Assembly (NCBI RefSeq): GCF_000321225.1
Contig: NW_004450581.1
Coordinates: 1,338,565 to 1,402,564, forward strand
DNA: 64,000 nt
Direction of reading: 5' to 3'
Origin: Odobenus rosmarus divergens
Taxonomy: Eukaryota > Chordata > Mammalia > Carnivora > Odobenidae
Every line of letters begins with the position of its first letter. The first letter of the stretch is position 1. The notes below the pieces were generated by a model that was not told the origin of the DNA, did not search any database, and saw nothing but the letters and a program-made list of their open reading frames with translations. Shown piece after piece: positions 11,996 through 23,369 of this stretch. The position numbers and the translations under genes were made by a program.

Positions 11996-12059
11996 TATGT
12001 ATTTAAATATTCTAACCACCTATATCTTTTACTAGTCATGGTTCTTGATTATAAATAAT

Positions 12060-12480
12060 GCATTGCATCACTGATGACTTTGGTTAACTGTAGCAGAAAA
12101 TGAAATTACTGGCAGGTGTGGCCAAGTCATTTACCGTTTGCTGGATATCCTTGTGCCTCCCCACATTTCCCAGTCCTCTCAGAGTTAGATGAGGTCATGT
12201 GAAGAGTTCTGGCCAATAGTGCATTGAAGAACTGATGCTCAATCCTTCTGCTCTCTGTTCTGCTATGGCAACTGTGGAGGCCTCAAGTGCTAGAGGAGAC
12301 AGCCACAAGATGTCAGCCTGTATCCCTGAGTTCCCATTTGGAAAAGAGCAGTCTTGAAAAGTCACAGAACTTGCTATAGATTTTGCATGAGCAAAAAATA
12401 AACTTGTATGTGTTGTTATTGAAATTTGGGGTTCATTTATTATCAAATCGTAAACCATCCCATCCTGACTAACAGAAAAT
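12060..12480 (+). mobile_element. Possible LTR-type repeat
   Basis: The segment ends in a polyadenylation-like AATAAACTTGTATGTGTTGT followed by CCCATCCTGACTAACAG, resembling the 3' end of an LTR or similar medium-copy repeat. Family not assigned. Confidence 0.35.
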
Positions 12481-13604
12481 GGTGTCACATATTTCATGGG
12501 GTCCGTAAGAGCCTGGAGAACCAGATAGGGTCAGGAACCAAAGGTGGCATGACATGACACAGCAAAGATTTTGTTGCCAGAATGGTCTTATAGCATGATG
12601 CTGTTGCCTCCATTGCCAACTGGTACTTACCACTACAGCTGGACCCTGTTGTCCCTTGATGCCATTGCTGTACTATCAGATTTTTTACTTTGCTGGTTGA
12701 AAAATCACTAACTGACTGCACACCTTTACATCACTCTCTCAACATTCAAGGTTCCAGGCAGGATCATGTGATTTGCCATCCTGAGGTCACATGACCATGC
12801 ACTAGCCATGAGGGGATGGGGAGAAGAAATATGTGCCCCCCTCCCTGGTTTTAGTAGTGCATGGTAGGGCCCTGCTTCCACACCTATCTTGTGATTCCTC
12901 CCAATTAGGAAGAGTGTTTGAATGCTGAACAGCCAAAATACCCATGTTCACTCCATTCTTCAGATCCTTCACTAACCAATCTGTTACCTCCTGACTTAAG
13001 TGAAAATGCCTCTCTCCCCTGAAAAGTGGAAATCTGCCCAATCTGCCATTCTCTAGCCAGTAATATCTTCAATCATATGCCTTATTGTCCTTCCATCACA
13101 GCCCCAACCCCAGATGAATACAACTCTCCGCCTTCTCTATATTAATCCTATGCTCATACAATTGCTTAGATGGAAACCAATAAAAAGTCAAGGTCCCCAA
13201 CCTCTACTGCACCCTGGGAATCCTGTTTCCCTGCTCTCTTCTCCAAGTCTCCATAGAAGTTTTGCCAAATCTCCATTTCCTTAGCCCTCTTACACTTTCC
13301 TCTTCCCCCTCGCTTCACTTCCTACTGAACTTAAAATAGAAGATCCCAAGCAGCAGTGCTCTCAACAAACTACCTGCAAACTCATGAGCATCTACACCTG
13401 ACGAATCCTTGCTCTTTCCCTTCTGTCATAGTGAAGAGATGCCCCTTTTCACTCTGACTAATCCTTCTGCTGATGTTCTGTGCCCCATGCCCCACTACTT
13501 CCTCAGGAACCTTGACTTTTTAGTTTTCTCTCTCCCTCCTCTATCTTCAGTCCCTCCCTCTCTACTGACTCAGCCTTTAAACATGTTCAAGTCTCTTGCA
13601 TCTT
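12481..13604. other. Intergenic stretch, nothing recognised
   Basis: No gene, RNA or clear repeat recognised over about 1.1 kb. The CT-rich right half (13160-13600) may be very old repeat sequence. Open frames are under 100 codons and unlike known proteins. Confidence 0.4.
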
Positions 13605-15655
13605 AAAAAAATTGCAATAACATAAAAAATAATATAGTTCTTAGGAATAAATTTAACAAAGGATATACAAGAGTTGTACACTAAAAACTACAAAACCTTA
13701 CAGAATGGAATTAAATAAGAACTAAATAAATGGAAAGACATCCCATATTCATGGATTGGAAGATTTAACTTTGTTAAGATGGTGATACCACCCAAGCCAT
13801 CTATCAAACAAATGCAATCCCTACCAACATCCTAATGATCCTAATATAGCATTGCATGCCAACTATGCTTCAAAACTAATCCCAATGATCTTTTTTGCAA
13901 AAAAGGAAAAGTTAAACCTATCATTTATATGGAACTGCAAGGGACCCCACATAGCCAAAACAATTTTGAAAGAAGAAAACAAAGTTGGAAGACTCATACT
14001 TCCCAGCTTCAAAACTTACTACAAAGCTACAGTAATCAAACAGGGTAATACTGGCATAAGGATAGACATATAGATCAATGGAATAGAACTTGGTGTCCAA
14101 AATAAGCCAAAACATCTATGGTCAATGGATTTTCAACAAAGATGCCAAGAACATTCGATGGGGGAAAGAACAGCCTTTTCAATGATGGTGCTGGAATAAG
14201 TGGATAGCTACATGCAAAAGAATGAAGTTGAACCCTTTCCTTTACATCATATACAAAAATTGACTCAAAATGGATCAAAGACTTAAATGTAAGAACTAAA
14301 ATAATACAATAAAACTTTTAGAAGAAAACTAGGGGTAAATCTTCATGACCTTGGATTTGGCAATGGATTCTTATATATGACACCAAAAGCACAGGCAACA
14401 AAAGAAAACAGATACATTGGACTTCATCAAAATTAAAAAGAAAAACTTTTTGTATATAAAGGGACACCATCAAGAAAATGAAAAGATAGCCTATAGAATA
14501 AGGGAAAAACATTTGCCAGTCATTTCTCTGATAAGGGACTTGCATCTAGAATATACCAAGAATTCTTATAACTCAGTAACAAAAAGGCAAGTAACCTAAT
14601 TGAAAATGGGCAAAGGGGGGCACCAAGTGGCACAGTTGGTTAAGCATCCAACTCTTGGTTTCAGCTCAGGTTGTGATCTCAGGGTCCTGAGATTGAGTTC
14701 TGCATCAGGCTCCTCACTCAGTGTGGAGTCTGCTTGAGATTCTCTCTCCCTCTCCCTCTGCCCCTCCCACTCGTGCTCTTGCTCTCTCAAATAAATAAAT
14801 AAATCTTAAAAGAAAAGAAAAGAAAATGGGCAAAGGACTCGAATAGAAATTTCTCCAAAGAAAATATAAAAATAACCATGAAGCATATGAAAAAAGTGCT
14901 CAATATTATTAACCATCAGGGAAATGTAAACAAGTGAGATACTACTTCACATTCACTAGGATGGGTATAACTTAAAAAAAGGAAAATAAGTGTTGGCAAG
15001 GATATGAAAAAGTTTGAACCTTTGCATATATTGCTGATGGGAATGTAATGTGGTGTAACCACTGTGAAAATAAGTTTGGCATCTTCCCAAAAGATAAACA
15101 TAGATATATGACCCAGTTATTCCACTCTTAGGTATATACTCAAGAGAATTGAAAATGAGTATTCAAACAAATGCTTGTACATGAATGTTTATAATAACAC
15201 TATTCACAATAGGCAAAAGGTAGAAACAACCCAAATGTTCATCAACTGATGAATGGATAAGCAAAATGGTGGTATGTCCATATTATGGAGTATTATTCAG
15301 CCATAAAAAGGAGTGAAGTACTGATACATGGTACAACATGGATGAATCTTGAAGAATGATGCTAAGTGAAAGAAGCCATACATAATAGGCCACATATTGT
15401 ACAATTCCACTTACATGAAATGTCCAGAAAAGGTAAATTCATATAGGCAGAAAGCAGATTGTTTCCAGGGGCTGAGCACAGAGGAAGAATGGGAAATGAC
15501 TGGTTAATGGGTACAGGGTTTCATTTGGGGGTGATGAAAATGTTTTGTAACTAGGTAAAAGTGATGATTGCACAACACTATGTATTTACTAAATGTCACA
15601 GAATTGTACACTTTAAAATAGCTACTTTTATGTATTGTGAACTTTACCTCAAAAA
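13605..15655 (+). mobile_element. L1 ORF2 C-terminal part and 3' UTR, split by a SINE
   Basis: ACAAAGGATATACAAGAGTT, AAACTACAAAACCTTACAGA, AGCTACAGTAATCAAACAGG, CCCAGTTATTCCACTCTTAG and TGTACACTTTAAAATAGCT run in L1 order from the RT/C-terminal part to the 3' UTR. Frame is broken at several points (open only at about 13852-14073 and 14417-14599). Confidence 0.88.
14617..14821 (+). mobile_element. Can-SINE, older subfamily
   Basis: Sense copy, diverged head (GGGGCACCAAGTGGCACAGT) and TTGAGATTCTCTCTCCCTC middle. Perfect 15-bp duplication GAAAATGGGCAAAGG at 14602-14616 and 14822-14836. Confidence 0.96.
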
Positions 15656-16249
15656 AGTCATTGTCTCCATTTCTTCAAATGTTAAACATAAATTTACCAT
15701 GTGAGCCAGCAATTCCACTGTTAGGTATCTACCTAAGAGAAATGAAAATGTGTCTGCATAGAAAATTGTACTTGGACGTTCATAGCAGCATTATTCATAA
15801 TAGCTAAAAGGTAGAAACAGTCCAAATTGTTCACCAACTGGTAAATGCATAAACAAAATGTGATATATCTGTACATATTTGTCAATAAAAAGCAACAGAG
15901 TATTGATACGTGCTATACCGTATATGAACCTCAAAAACATTTTGCTCAATGAAAGAAGCCAGACACACACACACACACAAACACATATTATGAGTCTGTT
16001 TATATGAAATTTCCAAAAATTGCAAGTCTATAGAAGCAGAAAGTAGATTATTGGTTGCCTGGGGCAAGGGGTGAGGATGGGGAGTGACTACAAATGGGCA
16101 TGAGGGATCTTTCTGGGGAGGTAGAAATGTTCTAAAAGTGGATTGTTGTGATACTTATACAACACTGTAAATATGTTACAACCAGTTAAACTGTATACTT
16201 AAAGCAGGTGAATTTTATGCTATTTAATTATATCTCAATAAAACTGCTT
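15656..16249 (+). mobile_element. Second L1 3' end
   Basis: A separate copy of the L1 3' region repeats the order seen just upstream: CCAGCAATTCCACTGTTAGG, AGCAGCATTATTCATAATAG, TTATATCTCAATAAAACTG. It includes a (CA)9 at 15962-15979. Two independent insertions lie head to tail here. Confidence 0.85.
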
Positions 16250-16436
16250 TTTTATTTTTTAAATTTTTAAAAGATTTTATTCATTTATTTGACAGAGAGA
16301 GACACAGCGAGAGAGGGAACACAAGCAGGGGGAGTGGGAGAGGTAGAAGCAGGCTTNNNNNNNNNNNNNNNNNNNNNNNNNNNNNNNNNNNNNNNNNNNN
16401 NNNNNNTGCTTAATGACTGAGCCACCCAGGTGCCCC
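16250..16436 (-). mobile_element. Can-SINE with assembly gap
   Basis: Antisense copy: TTGACAGAGAGAGACACAGC near the left, GACTGAGCCACCCAGGTGCC at the right; 50 N in the middle. Confidence 0.92.
16357..16406. other. Assembly gap (50 N) inside a Can-SINE
   Basis: The gap falls within a minus-strand Can-SINE in a stack of SINEs. Its size of exactly 50 suggests a placeholder. The missing part is the SINE middle, so little unique sequence is likely lost. Confidence 0.99.
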
Positions 16437-16647
16437 TATTTTTTAATTTTTTAAAAAAATTTTTTATTTATTCATTTGAGAGAAAGAGAGAGGGAGGATG
16501 AGCAGCAGGAGGGGCAGAGGGAGAGGGAGAGAGAGAAGCAGGCTTCCCGCTGAGCAGGAAGCCCGTTGTGGGGCTCAAGCCCAGGACCCTGGGATCATGA
16601 CCTGAGCGAAGGCAGACGCTTAACCAACTGAGCCACCCAGGTGCCCT
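16437..16647 (-). mobile_element. Can-SINE, nested
   Basis: Second antisense copy directly abutting the first (T-rich tail from 16437; ends ACTGAGCCACCCAGGTGCCC). Confidence 0.94.
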
Positions 16648-16716
16648 ATATCCCCCTATTGATCAGTCATTAAATGTAGGCCTTATGCTTAACGACTGAG
16701 CCACCCGGGCGCCCCA
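16648..16716 (-). mobile_element. Can-SINE 5'-end remnant
   Basis: TGCTTAACGACTGAGCCACC and GGGCGCCCC form only the head of an antisense Can-SINE. The L1 word AAAACTG is present on both sides of the whole SINE stack (about 16236 and 16717), so it is the outer target duplication. Confidence 0.8.
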
Positions 16717-17753
16717 AAACTGTTTTGTTTTTTTTTCTGAAGAACAACAACACAGAACATATCATCCAACAGCAGCAGAATACACGTTCTTCTCAAGGGC
16801 ACATGGAATATTTTCCTGGATACACCATGTGTTAGGTCACGAAACAAGTCTTAATAAATTTCAGAAGATTGAAATTATATCAAGCATCTTTTCCGAACAC
16901 TACGGTATGAAACTAAAATTTAATTACAAGAAGGAAACTGGAAAATTCACAAATATGTGGAGATTAAACAACATGCTACTGAATAACCAACAGGTCAAAG
17001 AAGAAATCAAAAGAGAAATAAATATTTTGAGACAAATGAAAATGGAAATACAACGTACCAAAATTTATGGGATACAGCAAAAGCAGTTTTAAAGAAAGAA
17101 GTTCATAGCAATAAATACCTACATTAAGAAAAAAGAAAGATTTCAAATAAACAACCTAACTTTACACCCAAAGGAACCAGAAAAAGAAAAAGTGAAGCCC
17201 AAAGTTGGTAGAAGGAAGGAAATAACAAAGATCAGAGTGAAATAAAATAGAGACAAAAAGACGTTAGAAACTATCAAAACCCCTTTGAAAATGTAGACAA
17301 ACCTTTAGCTAGACTTAACAGAGAGTGAGGGAGAGAGAGAACCCAAACAAATTAAATTAGAAATGAAGGAGGAGTCATTACAACTGAAACCACATGAATA
17401 CAAAGAATCAGAAGGGACTGTGAATAATTGTATGCCAACAAATTGGACAACCTAAAAAGAATGGATAAATTCCTACAAACATACAACCTATCAAGACTGA
17501 ATCATGAAGAAATAGAAAATCTAAACAGACCAATCACCGGTAAAGTGATTAGATTGGCAATCAAGAGCCTCCAAAAAAGAAAAGCCCAGGACCAGATGGC
17601 TTACCAGGTGGATTCTACCAAACATTTATAGAAGAATAAGTACCAGTCCTTTTCAAACTTTTCCAAAAAATAGAAGAGGAGGAAACACTTCCAATCTCAT
17701 TTTATGTGGCCAGCATTATCCCAATACCAAAACCAGATAAGAACACTACAAGA

Positions 17754-17955
17754 GGGTGCCTGGGTGGCTCAGTTGGTTAAGCTACTGCCTTCGGCTCAGG
17801 TCATGATCCTGGAGTCCCGGGATCGAGTCCCACATCGGGTTCCCTGCTCAGCAGGGAGTCTGCTTCTCCCTCTGACCCTCCCCCCTCTCATGTGCTCTCT
17901 CTCTCTCTCATTCTCGCTCTCTCAAATAAATAAATAAAATCTTTAAAAAAAAAAA
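17754..17955 (+). mobile_element. Can-SINE
   Basis: Sense full-length copy. Perfect 15-bp duplication AAGAACACTACAAGA at 17739-17753 and 17956-17970. Confidence 0.97.
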
Positions 17956-18140
17956 AAGAACACTACAAGAAAAGAAAATTACAGGCCAGTGTCCTGTCTT
18001 GAATTCAACAATACATTAAAAGAATCATGTACATGATCAAGTGGGATATATTCCAGAGATGCAAGGATGGTTCAACATCCACAAACCAATCAATGTGATA
18101 CACCACATTAATGAAATGAAGTATAAAAATCATATGATCA

Positions 18141-18350
18141 GGGCACCTGGGTGGCTCAGTTGGTTAAGCGTCTGCCTTTGGCTCAGGTCATGATCTCAGG
18201 GTCTTGGGATGGAGCCCCACATAGGGCCCCCTGCTCAGCGGGGAGCCTGCTTCTCCCTCTCCCTCTGTCACTCCCCCTGGTTGTGCTCCCCCACTCATTC
18301 TCTCTCTCTGTCAAATAAATAAATAAAATCTTTTAAAAAATAAAAAATAG
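18141..18350 (+). mobile_element. Can-SINE (outer of a nested pair)
   Basis: Starts GGGCACCTGGGTGGCTCAGT. Its left duplication AAAAATCATATGATC (18125-18139) is matched only after the next SINE, so the next SINE is inserted in or beside its tail. Confidence 0.95.
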
Positions 18351-18536
18351 GGGCGCCTGGGTGGCTCAGTCATTAAGAGTCTGCCTTCGGCTCAGGTCAT
18401 GATCCCACAGTCCTGGGATCAAGTCCCGCACTGGGGTCCCTGCTCTGCGGGGAACCTGCTTCTCCCTCTGCCTCTGCCTATCTCTCCCTCGGTCTCTCAT
18501 GAATAAATAAAGTCTTTAAAAAAATAAAATAAAAAA
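18351..18536 (+). mobile_element. Can-SINE (inner, younger-looking)
   Basis: Starts GGGCGCCTGGGTGGCTCAGT. Its CT region reads CTCTGCCTATCTCTCCCTC and its tail ATGAATAAATAAAGTC, a wording closer to canid-type copies. The outer duplication AAAAATCATATGATC recurs just after it (18538-18552). Confidence 0.95.
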
Positions 18537-18602
18537 TAAAAATCATATGATCTTCCTAATGGATGCAGAAAAAAACATTTGACAAAATTAAACTGGGTAT
18601 AT

Positions 18603-18793
18603 GGGGTGCCTGGATGGGTCAGTTGGTTAAGCAGCTGCCTTCGGCTTAGGTCATGATCCTGGAGTCACAGGATTGAGTCCCGTGTCAGGCTCCCTGCTCA
18701 GCGGGGAGTCTGCTTCTCCCTCTGACCCTATCCCCCGCTCATGCATTCTCTCATTCCCTCTGTCTCGAATAAATAAATAAAATCTTTAAAAAA
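18603..18793 (+). mobile_element. Can-SINE
   Basis: Sense copy starting GGGGTGCCTGGATGGGTCAG. Duplication AAAATTAAACTGG before (from 18583) and after (from about 18794). Confidence 0.95.
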
Positions 18794-18933
18794 AAATTAA
18801 ACTGGATATAAAGGGAACATACTTCAACATAATAAGGGCCCTATATGACAAGCTTACAGCCAATACCACACTCAATAGTGAGAGCTGAAAGTTTTTCCTC
18901 TAAGATCAGGAACAAGACAAGGATGCCTACTCT

Positions 18934-19122
18934 TTTTATTTTTACTTTTTTAAGATTTTATCTATTTATTTGACAAAACGAGAGAGCACAAGCAGGGGGA
19001 GCAGCAGAGGGAGAAGGAGAAATAGGCTCCCATATGAGCAGAGAGCCCGACACGGGGGCCCAATCCCAGGACCCTGGGATCACAACCCCAGCAGAAGGCA
19101 GACACTTAACCAACTGAGCCAG
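18934..19122 (-). mobile_element. Can-SINE, 5'-truncated head
   Basis: Antisense copy with T-rich tail at left. The right end stops at ACCAACTGAGCCA, so the last ~12 bases of the head are missing. No clean duplication is visible and the L1 on the two sides is not contiguous. Confidence 0.92.
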
Positions 19123-19305
19123 AGCCTAAAAGTTCTCATCACAAGGAAATAATAATTTTGTAACTATATGAGGTGATGGATGTTAGCTAAACTTACATTA
19201 ACTAAACTTTATTATTTTGCAATATATGTATGTCAAGTCATTATTCTATACACCTTAAACTTATGCAGTGTTGAATATCAATTATACCTCAATAAAACTG
19301 GGAAA
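19123..19305 (+). mobile_element. L1 3' UTR end
   Basis: ACTATATGAGGTGATGGATG, TACACCTTAAACTTATGCAG and ATTATACCTCAATAAAACTG with an A-run are the end of an L1 3' UTR. Confidence 0.8.
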
Positions 19306-20935
19306 AAAAACAGTATGGTATTGGCATGAAAAGAGACACACTGATCAGTGGAAAGAATAGAGAACCCAGAAATAAACCCATGCATATACAGTCAATTAAT
19401 TTACAACAAAGGAGCTAGATATACACATAGGGAAAGGATAATCCCTTCAATAAGTGGTATTGGGAAAACTGGACAGACATATGCAAAATAATGAACTGGA
19501 CCTCCATCTTACAACATACCCAAAAATCAGCCCCAAATGGATTAAAACCTTGGATATAAGACCTGAAGTCGTAAAAGATAACATACAGGGTAAGCTCCTT
19601 GACAATGGTCTTGGCAATGATTTTTTGGATTTGACACCAAAAACAAAGGCAACAAAAGCAAAAATGAGTAAGTGTAACTACATCAAACTAAAAAGTTTCT
19701 GCACAGCAAAGGAAAGTCATTATGCTGCACATCTTTTTGAAATGGAAAGGCAACGTATGGAATGGGTGAAGATATTTGCAAATCATATATCTGATAATGG
19801 TTAATATTCACAATATATAAAGAACTCATACAAATCAATAACAAAAAAACCAAACAAGATTAAAAATGGGCAGAGGAACTGAATAGACATACAAACAGCC
19901 AACAGGTACATGAAAGGTGCTCAACATCTCTAATCATCAGGGAAATTCACATTAAAATCACAATATTGCTTCACACCTGTTAGAGTGGCTATCATAAAAA
20001 AGACAAGAGATAAGTGTTGGCAAAGACGTGGAGAAAAGGGAACTCTTGTGCACTATTGGTGGGAAAACAAATTGGTGCAGCCACTATGGAAAACAGCATG
20101 GAGGTTCCTCAAAAAATTAAATCTTGAACTACCATATGATCCAGCAATCCTACTTCTGGGTATGTATCCAAAGGAAATAAAAACAGAGCCTCAAAGAGAT
20201 ATCTGCATTCACATGTTCATTACAGCATTATTCACAATAGCCAAGATATGGAAAGAACCTAAGAGTCCAACAAAGCATGAATGGATAAAGAATATGTGAT
20301 ATACATCCACATATTATATATTCAGGCTATTATTCAGCTACGTGAAAGAAGGAAATCCTGCCATTTGCAACAACATGGATGGACCTTGAGGTCATTATGC
20401 TAAGTGAAATAAGCCAGACAGAGAAAAAGAAATATTACATGGTTATCAGGCAATGTGTGGAATCTAAAAGAAAAAAAATCAAACCCAGAGAAACAGACAG
20501 TAGAAAAGTGGGTGCCAAGGGCGGGGGAGTGGGGAAGATGGGGGAGAGGTTGGTAAAAGGGTAAAAACTTTCAGCTATAAGAAGAGTAAGTCTGACGGGG
20601 CGCCTGGGTGGCTCAGTCGGTTAAGCGTCTGCCTTCGGCTCAGGTCATGATCCCAGGGTCCTGGGATCGAGTCCCGTATCGGGCTCCCTGCTCAGCAGGG
20701 AACCGGCTTCTCCCTCTCCTTTCCCCCTGCTCGTGCTCTCTCTTGCTATCTGTCTCTCTCTAATAAATAAATAAAATCTTAAAAAAAACTAAAAGTAAAC
20801 TCCTTAAAAAAAAGAAGTTTGAGGATCTAATATATAACATGGTGACTAGAGTTTACAACACTGTATTGTATAATTGAAATTAGCTAAGAAAAGCAGAACT
20901 TAAGTGTTCTCACCAAAAATAATAATTAAATTAAA
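19306..20935 (+). mobile_element. L1 ORF2 C-terminal part and 3' UTR
   Basis: A new L1 copy starts directly after the previous poly(A): AGTATGGTATTGGCATGAAA, then long partly open stretches (19454-19804, 19985-20299) with typical ORF2 C-terminal words such as [14 protein letters not shown] and [14 protein letters not shown]. These are separated by stops. The 3' UTR end lies after the SINE at 20597. Confidence 0.88.
20597..20790 (+). mobile_element. Can-SINE
   Basis: Sense full-length copy, very close to the local consensus (GGGGCGCCTGGGTGGCTCAG, CCTTCGGCTCAGGTCATGAT). It is probably one of the younger copies. No clean duplication was found. Confidence 0.95.
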
Positions 20936-20964
20936 TTAACAACAACAACAAGGCCTGAGTGCCT

Positions 20965-22010
20965 CATTATTCTCTAGCTCCTACCCTATTTCTCTGCTCT
21001 CTGTCATGGGCAAGCAGCTTGAAAATGTTGTTTGCACTCGTGTCCATACTTCCTCACCTCCTGTTCACTTTTTTCTTCTTTTAATCTTTTTTTCCTCCAG
21101 TCTCCTCTTAACCCATTGCATTTTGCCTTCCACTCCTTCCTTCTTAACTCATTGTAATTTGCCATCCAGCCCCATCACTCCCTGTTCTCTGCAAGACAAC
21201 CAGTGACCTTGGGATCCCTGGGTGGCTCAGTCGGTTAAGTGGCTGCCTTCGGCCCGGGTCATGATCCCAGGGTTCTGGGATCGAGTCCCACATCGGGCTC
21301 CTTGCTCAGCAGGGAGCCTGCTTCTCCCTTTCTCTCCCTCTGCTTGTGCTCTCTCTGTCAAATAAATAAAAAATCTTAAAAAAAAAAAAAAAGACAACCA
21401 GTGACCTTGTTGCTAAATCTAGTGGATGGTTTTCCGGACTTTGTTTCATGTAGTATTTGGCATGTTGACCCCTTCCCTCCATTTGGAAGATTATTTGCCC
21501 TTGGTTTCTGTGACGCCACACTCTCCTGGTTCTATTTTTTGCTCTTTGGCCACTACTTCTTGGTCCCTTTTGTGGGCCCCTCTCCCTCTTCCGTTTCTCA
21601 AATGTTGGTATCTGACAGGGTTATATCCAAGGCCCTTTTCTCTTCTCAGTCTGAATAGCCACGGTGGGTGATCTCATCCATTTCTATGGCCCTAATAACC
21701 ATCTACATGCTGATGGCTCCCAATTCTATAGCTCCTGCCTACATTTCTTTCCTGAACTCCAGATCCATATATCCAATTGCCTCCTGAATATCTCCCCTTG
21801 GATATCACACAGACGCATTAAAGTCACCAGGTCCAAAATCGAATTCAGCATTTTCCCTCTGAAACCTGTTCTTCTTCTTTGGGTGTTCTCTGTCTCAGTG
21901 AATCGTTCCACCATCCTCCCAGCCACGTCAGCCATAAATCCAGGCTTCTTCTTTGACTCACTCTGTTAACTACCACATGCCATCTATTCACTAATAGTGC
22001 TGATTTTTAC
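20965..22010 (+). repeat. L2 LINE reverse-transcriptase fossil
   Basis: Translation in broken frames follows the L2/CR1-type RT: CDATLSWFYFLLFGHYFLVP (about 21510-21570), then MGDLIHFYGPNNHLHADGSQ and ELQIHISNCLLNISPWIS (from 21664). The catalytic Y-x-D-D position reads HADG, so it is degraded. A Can-SINE sits at 21211-21390. Confidence 0.7.
21211..21390 (+). mobile_element. Can-SINE
   Basis: Starts GGGATCCCTGGGTGGCTCAG (dog-like GATCCC head). Perfect 18-bp duplication AAGACAACCAGTGACCTT at 21193-21210 and 21391-21408. Confidence 0.97.
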
Positions 22011-22029
22011 CTCCTAAGTTTCTCTTTTT

Positions 22030-22209
22030 CAGAGATTCTACACAGGGGTTCATGGGCCCTGGAGGGTTTTAGAAAATCCATGAACATGCTGAGTTGTAGG
22101 CAAAATTTGGTATGGTTATGTGTATTAGCATTTTTCTGGGAGAGTGTGCAGGCCATAGCTTTCATCACACTCTCATACAGGTCTGTGACTTGACAGAAAG
22201 TTAAGCATA
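22030..22209 (+). repeat. hAT-like DNA transposon fossil
   Basis: GGGGTTCATGGGCCCTGGAG, TGTATTAGCATTTTTCTGGG and GGTCTGTGACTTGACAGAAA follow the wording of old non-autonomous hAT (Charlie-type) repeats that end in GTCCGTGAC...AAGGTTAAGAACCA. Family uncertain. Confidence 0.4.
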
Positions 22210-22388
22210 GGGGCGCCTGGGTGGCTCAGTCAGTTAAGCATCTGCCTTTGGCTCAGGTCATGATCCTGGGATTGAGCCCCGCATCAGGCTCCTTGCTCAG
22301 CAGGAAGTCTGCTTCTTCCTCTCCCTCTGCCCCTGCTCATGTGCTCTCTCTCCCTCAAATAAATAAAATCTTTATAAAAAATTAAAAA
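22210..22388 (+). mobile_element. Can-SINE
   Basis: Sense copy. Perfect 15-bp duplication AGAAAGTTAAGCATA at 22195-22209 and 22389-22403. Confidence 0.97.
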
Positions 22389-22403
22389 AGAAAGTTAAGC
22401 ATA

Positions 22404-23030
22404 TTGCTCTAACTCCATCCACTTATCTTCATCCACCCCTCCACTCTGACCAGATGTAGTCACTACAGAGGGTTATTTCTCCGAATAATAGTCTCTTTGC
22501 TCTCTAAGGGCTGCAAATAAGGAGGGGATCTTGCTGAGGAAATGGGCTGAGGCTAGCAGGGCTGGAGGCACTCTATTCCTAGAGGCTCCTGTGTGCTACT
22601 GTGGCCTGCTCCTCTCCCCACTTTCTGCCAACAGATCATTTATTCTCTCCCTTTTCCTCCCCTCCCCATCCCTCTTTCTTCATCTTCTCCAAAACTTTAT
22701 CCCCCATTCTCTTTCCCTTCCCTTTCCTTCTCCAGCTCCTCCCTCATGCTTCAGTCACACATAATTATAGGGTAATCAGATCTTTGATACACATAGCTTG
22801 AAGTCTCTTAAAACCAAGACTAGAGGCAGCTTCATCCTGTTCACTGGTTCCCACTTGCAGAGAACCCCCAGCAACCCCTCCAAAGAAGAGGAAAGGGGAC
22901 TGAACTTGAGGTCTGGTGTCTGTAAGTAGGGAGACACCAACCCCAAGTATAGCTGTAGTAGGTTAGGAGAAATATGTGGGGTAGGCCAAGGAATCATAGA
23001 CCTTACAATTTTTTATTAAAACTTAAAGTT
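22404..23030. other. Intergenic stretch, nothing recognised
   Basis: Contains a pyrimidine-rich run (22610-22745) but no gene or named repeat that I can support. Confidence 0.4.
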
Positions 23031-23044
23031 TGGAAGAAATTTTT

Positions 23045-23250
23045 ATTTTTATTTTTTTTTAAAGATTTATTTATTTATTTATTTGAGAGAGAGAATGAGA
23101 TACAGAGAGAGCACGAGAGGGAAGAGGGTCAGAGGGAGAAGCAGACTCCCTGCTGAGCAGGGAGCCTGATGCGGGACTCGATCCCGGAACTCCAGGATCA
23201 TGACCTGAGCCGAAGGCAGTTGCTTAACCAACTGAGCCACCCAGGCGCCC
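23045..23250 (-). mobile_element. Can-SINE
   Basis: Antisense copy ending GAGCCACCCAGGCGCCC. Perfect 14-bp duplication TGGAAGAAATTTTT at 23031-23044 and 23251-23264. Confidence 0.97.
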
Positions 23251-23369
23251 TGGAAGAAATTTTTAAAAGGATCTAACCTGATCTTCCTCTCATCTCATAC
23301 AGATGGTTCTTCTTGCTTCCCCTCTTTTCTTCATCCTGTACATCCATCAACAAGTTTTGGGGCTCTATT

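Larger units (their letters stand above)
16717..18933 (+). mobile_element. L1 internal/ORF2 region, split by four SINEs
   Basis: TGTTAGGTCACGAAACAAGT, ATGTGGAGATTAAACAACAT, TTGGACAACCTAAAAAGAAT, GGATGGTTCAACATCCACAA and TCAGGAACAAGACAAGGATG are sense L1 ORF2 words in order. Only fragments stay open (16829-17092, 17428-17631), so it is inactive. Confidence 0.88.

Noticed and set aside
19454..20299. L1 ORF2 C-terminal frames that look well preserved
   Set aside because: Separated by stops and lacking the N-terminal endonuclease and RT core in frame, so not an active L1.
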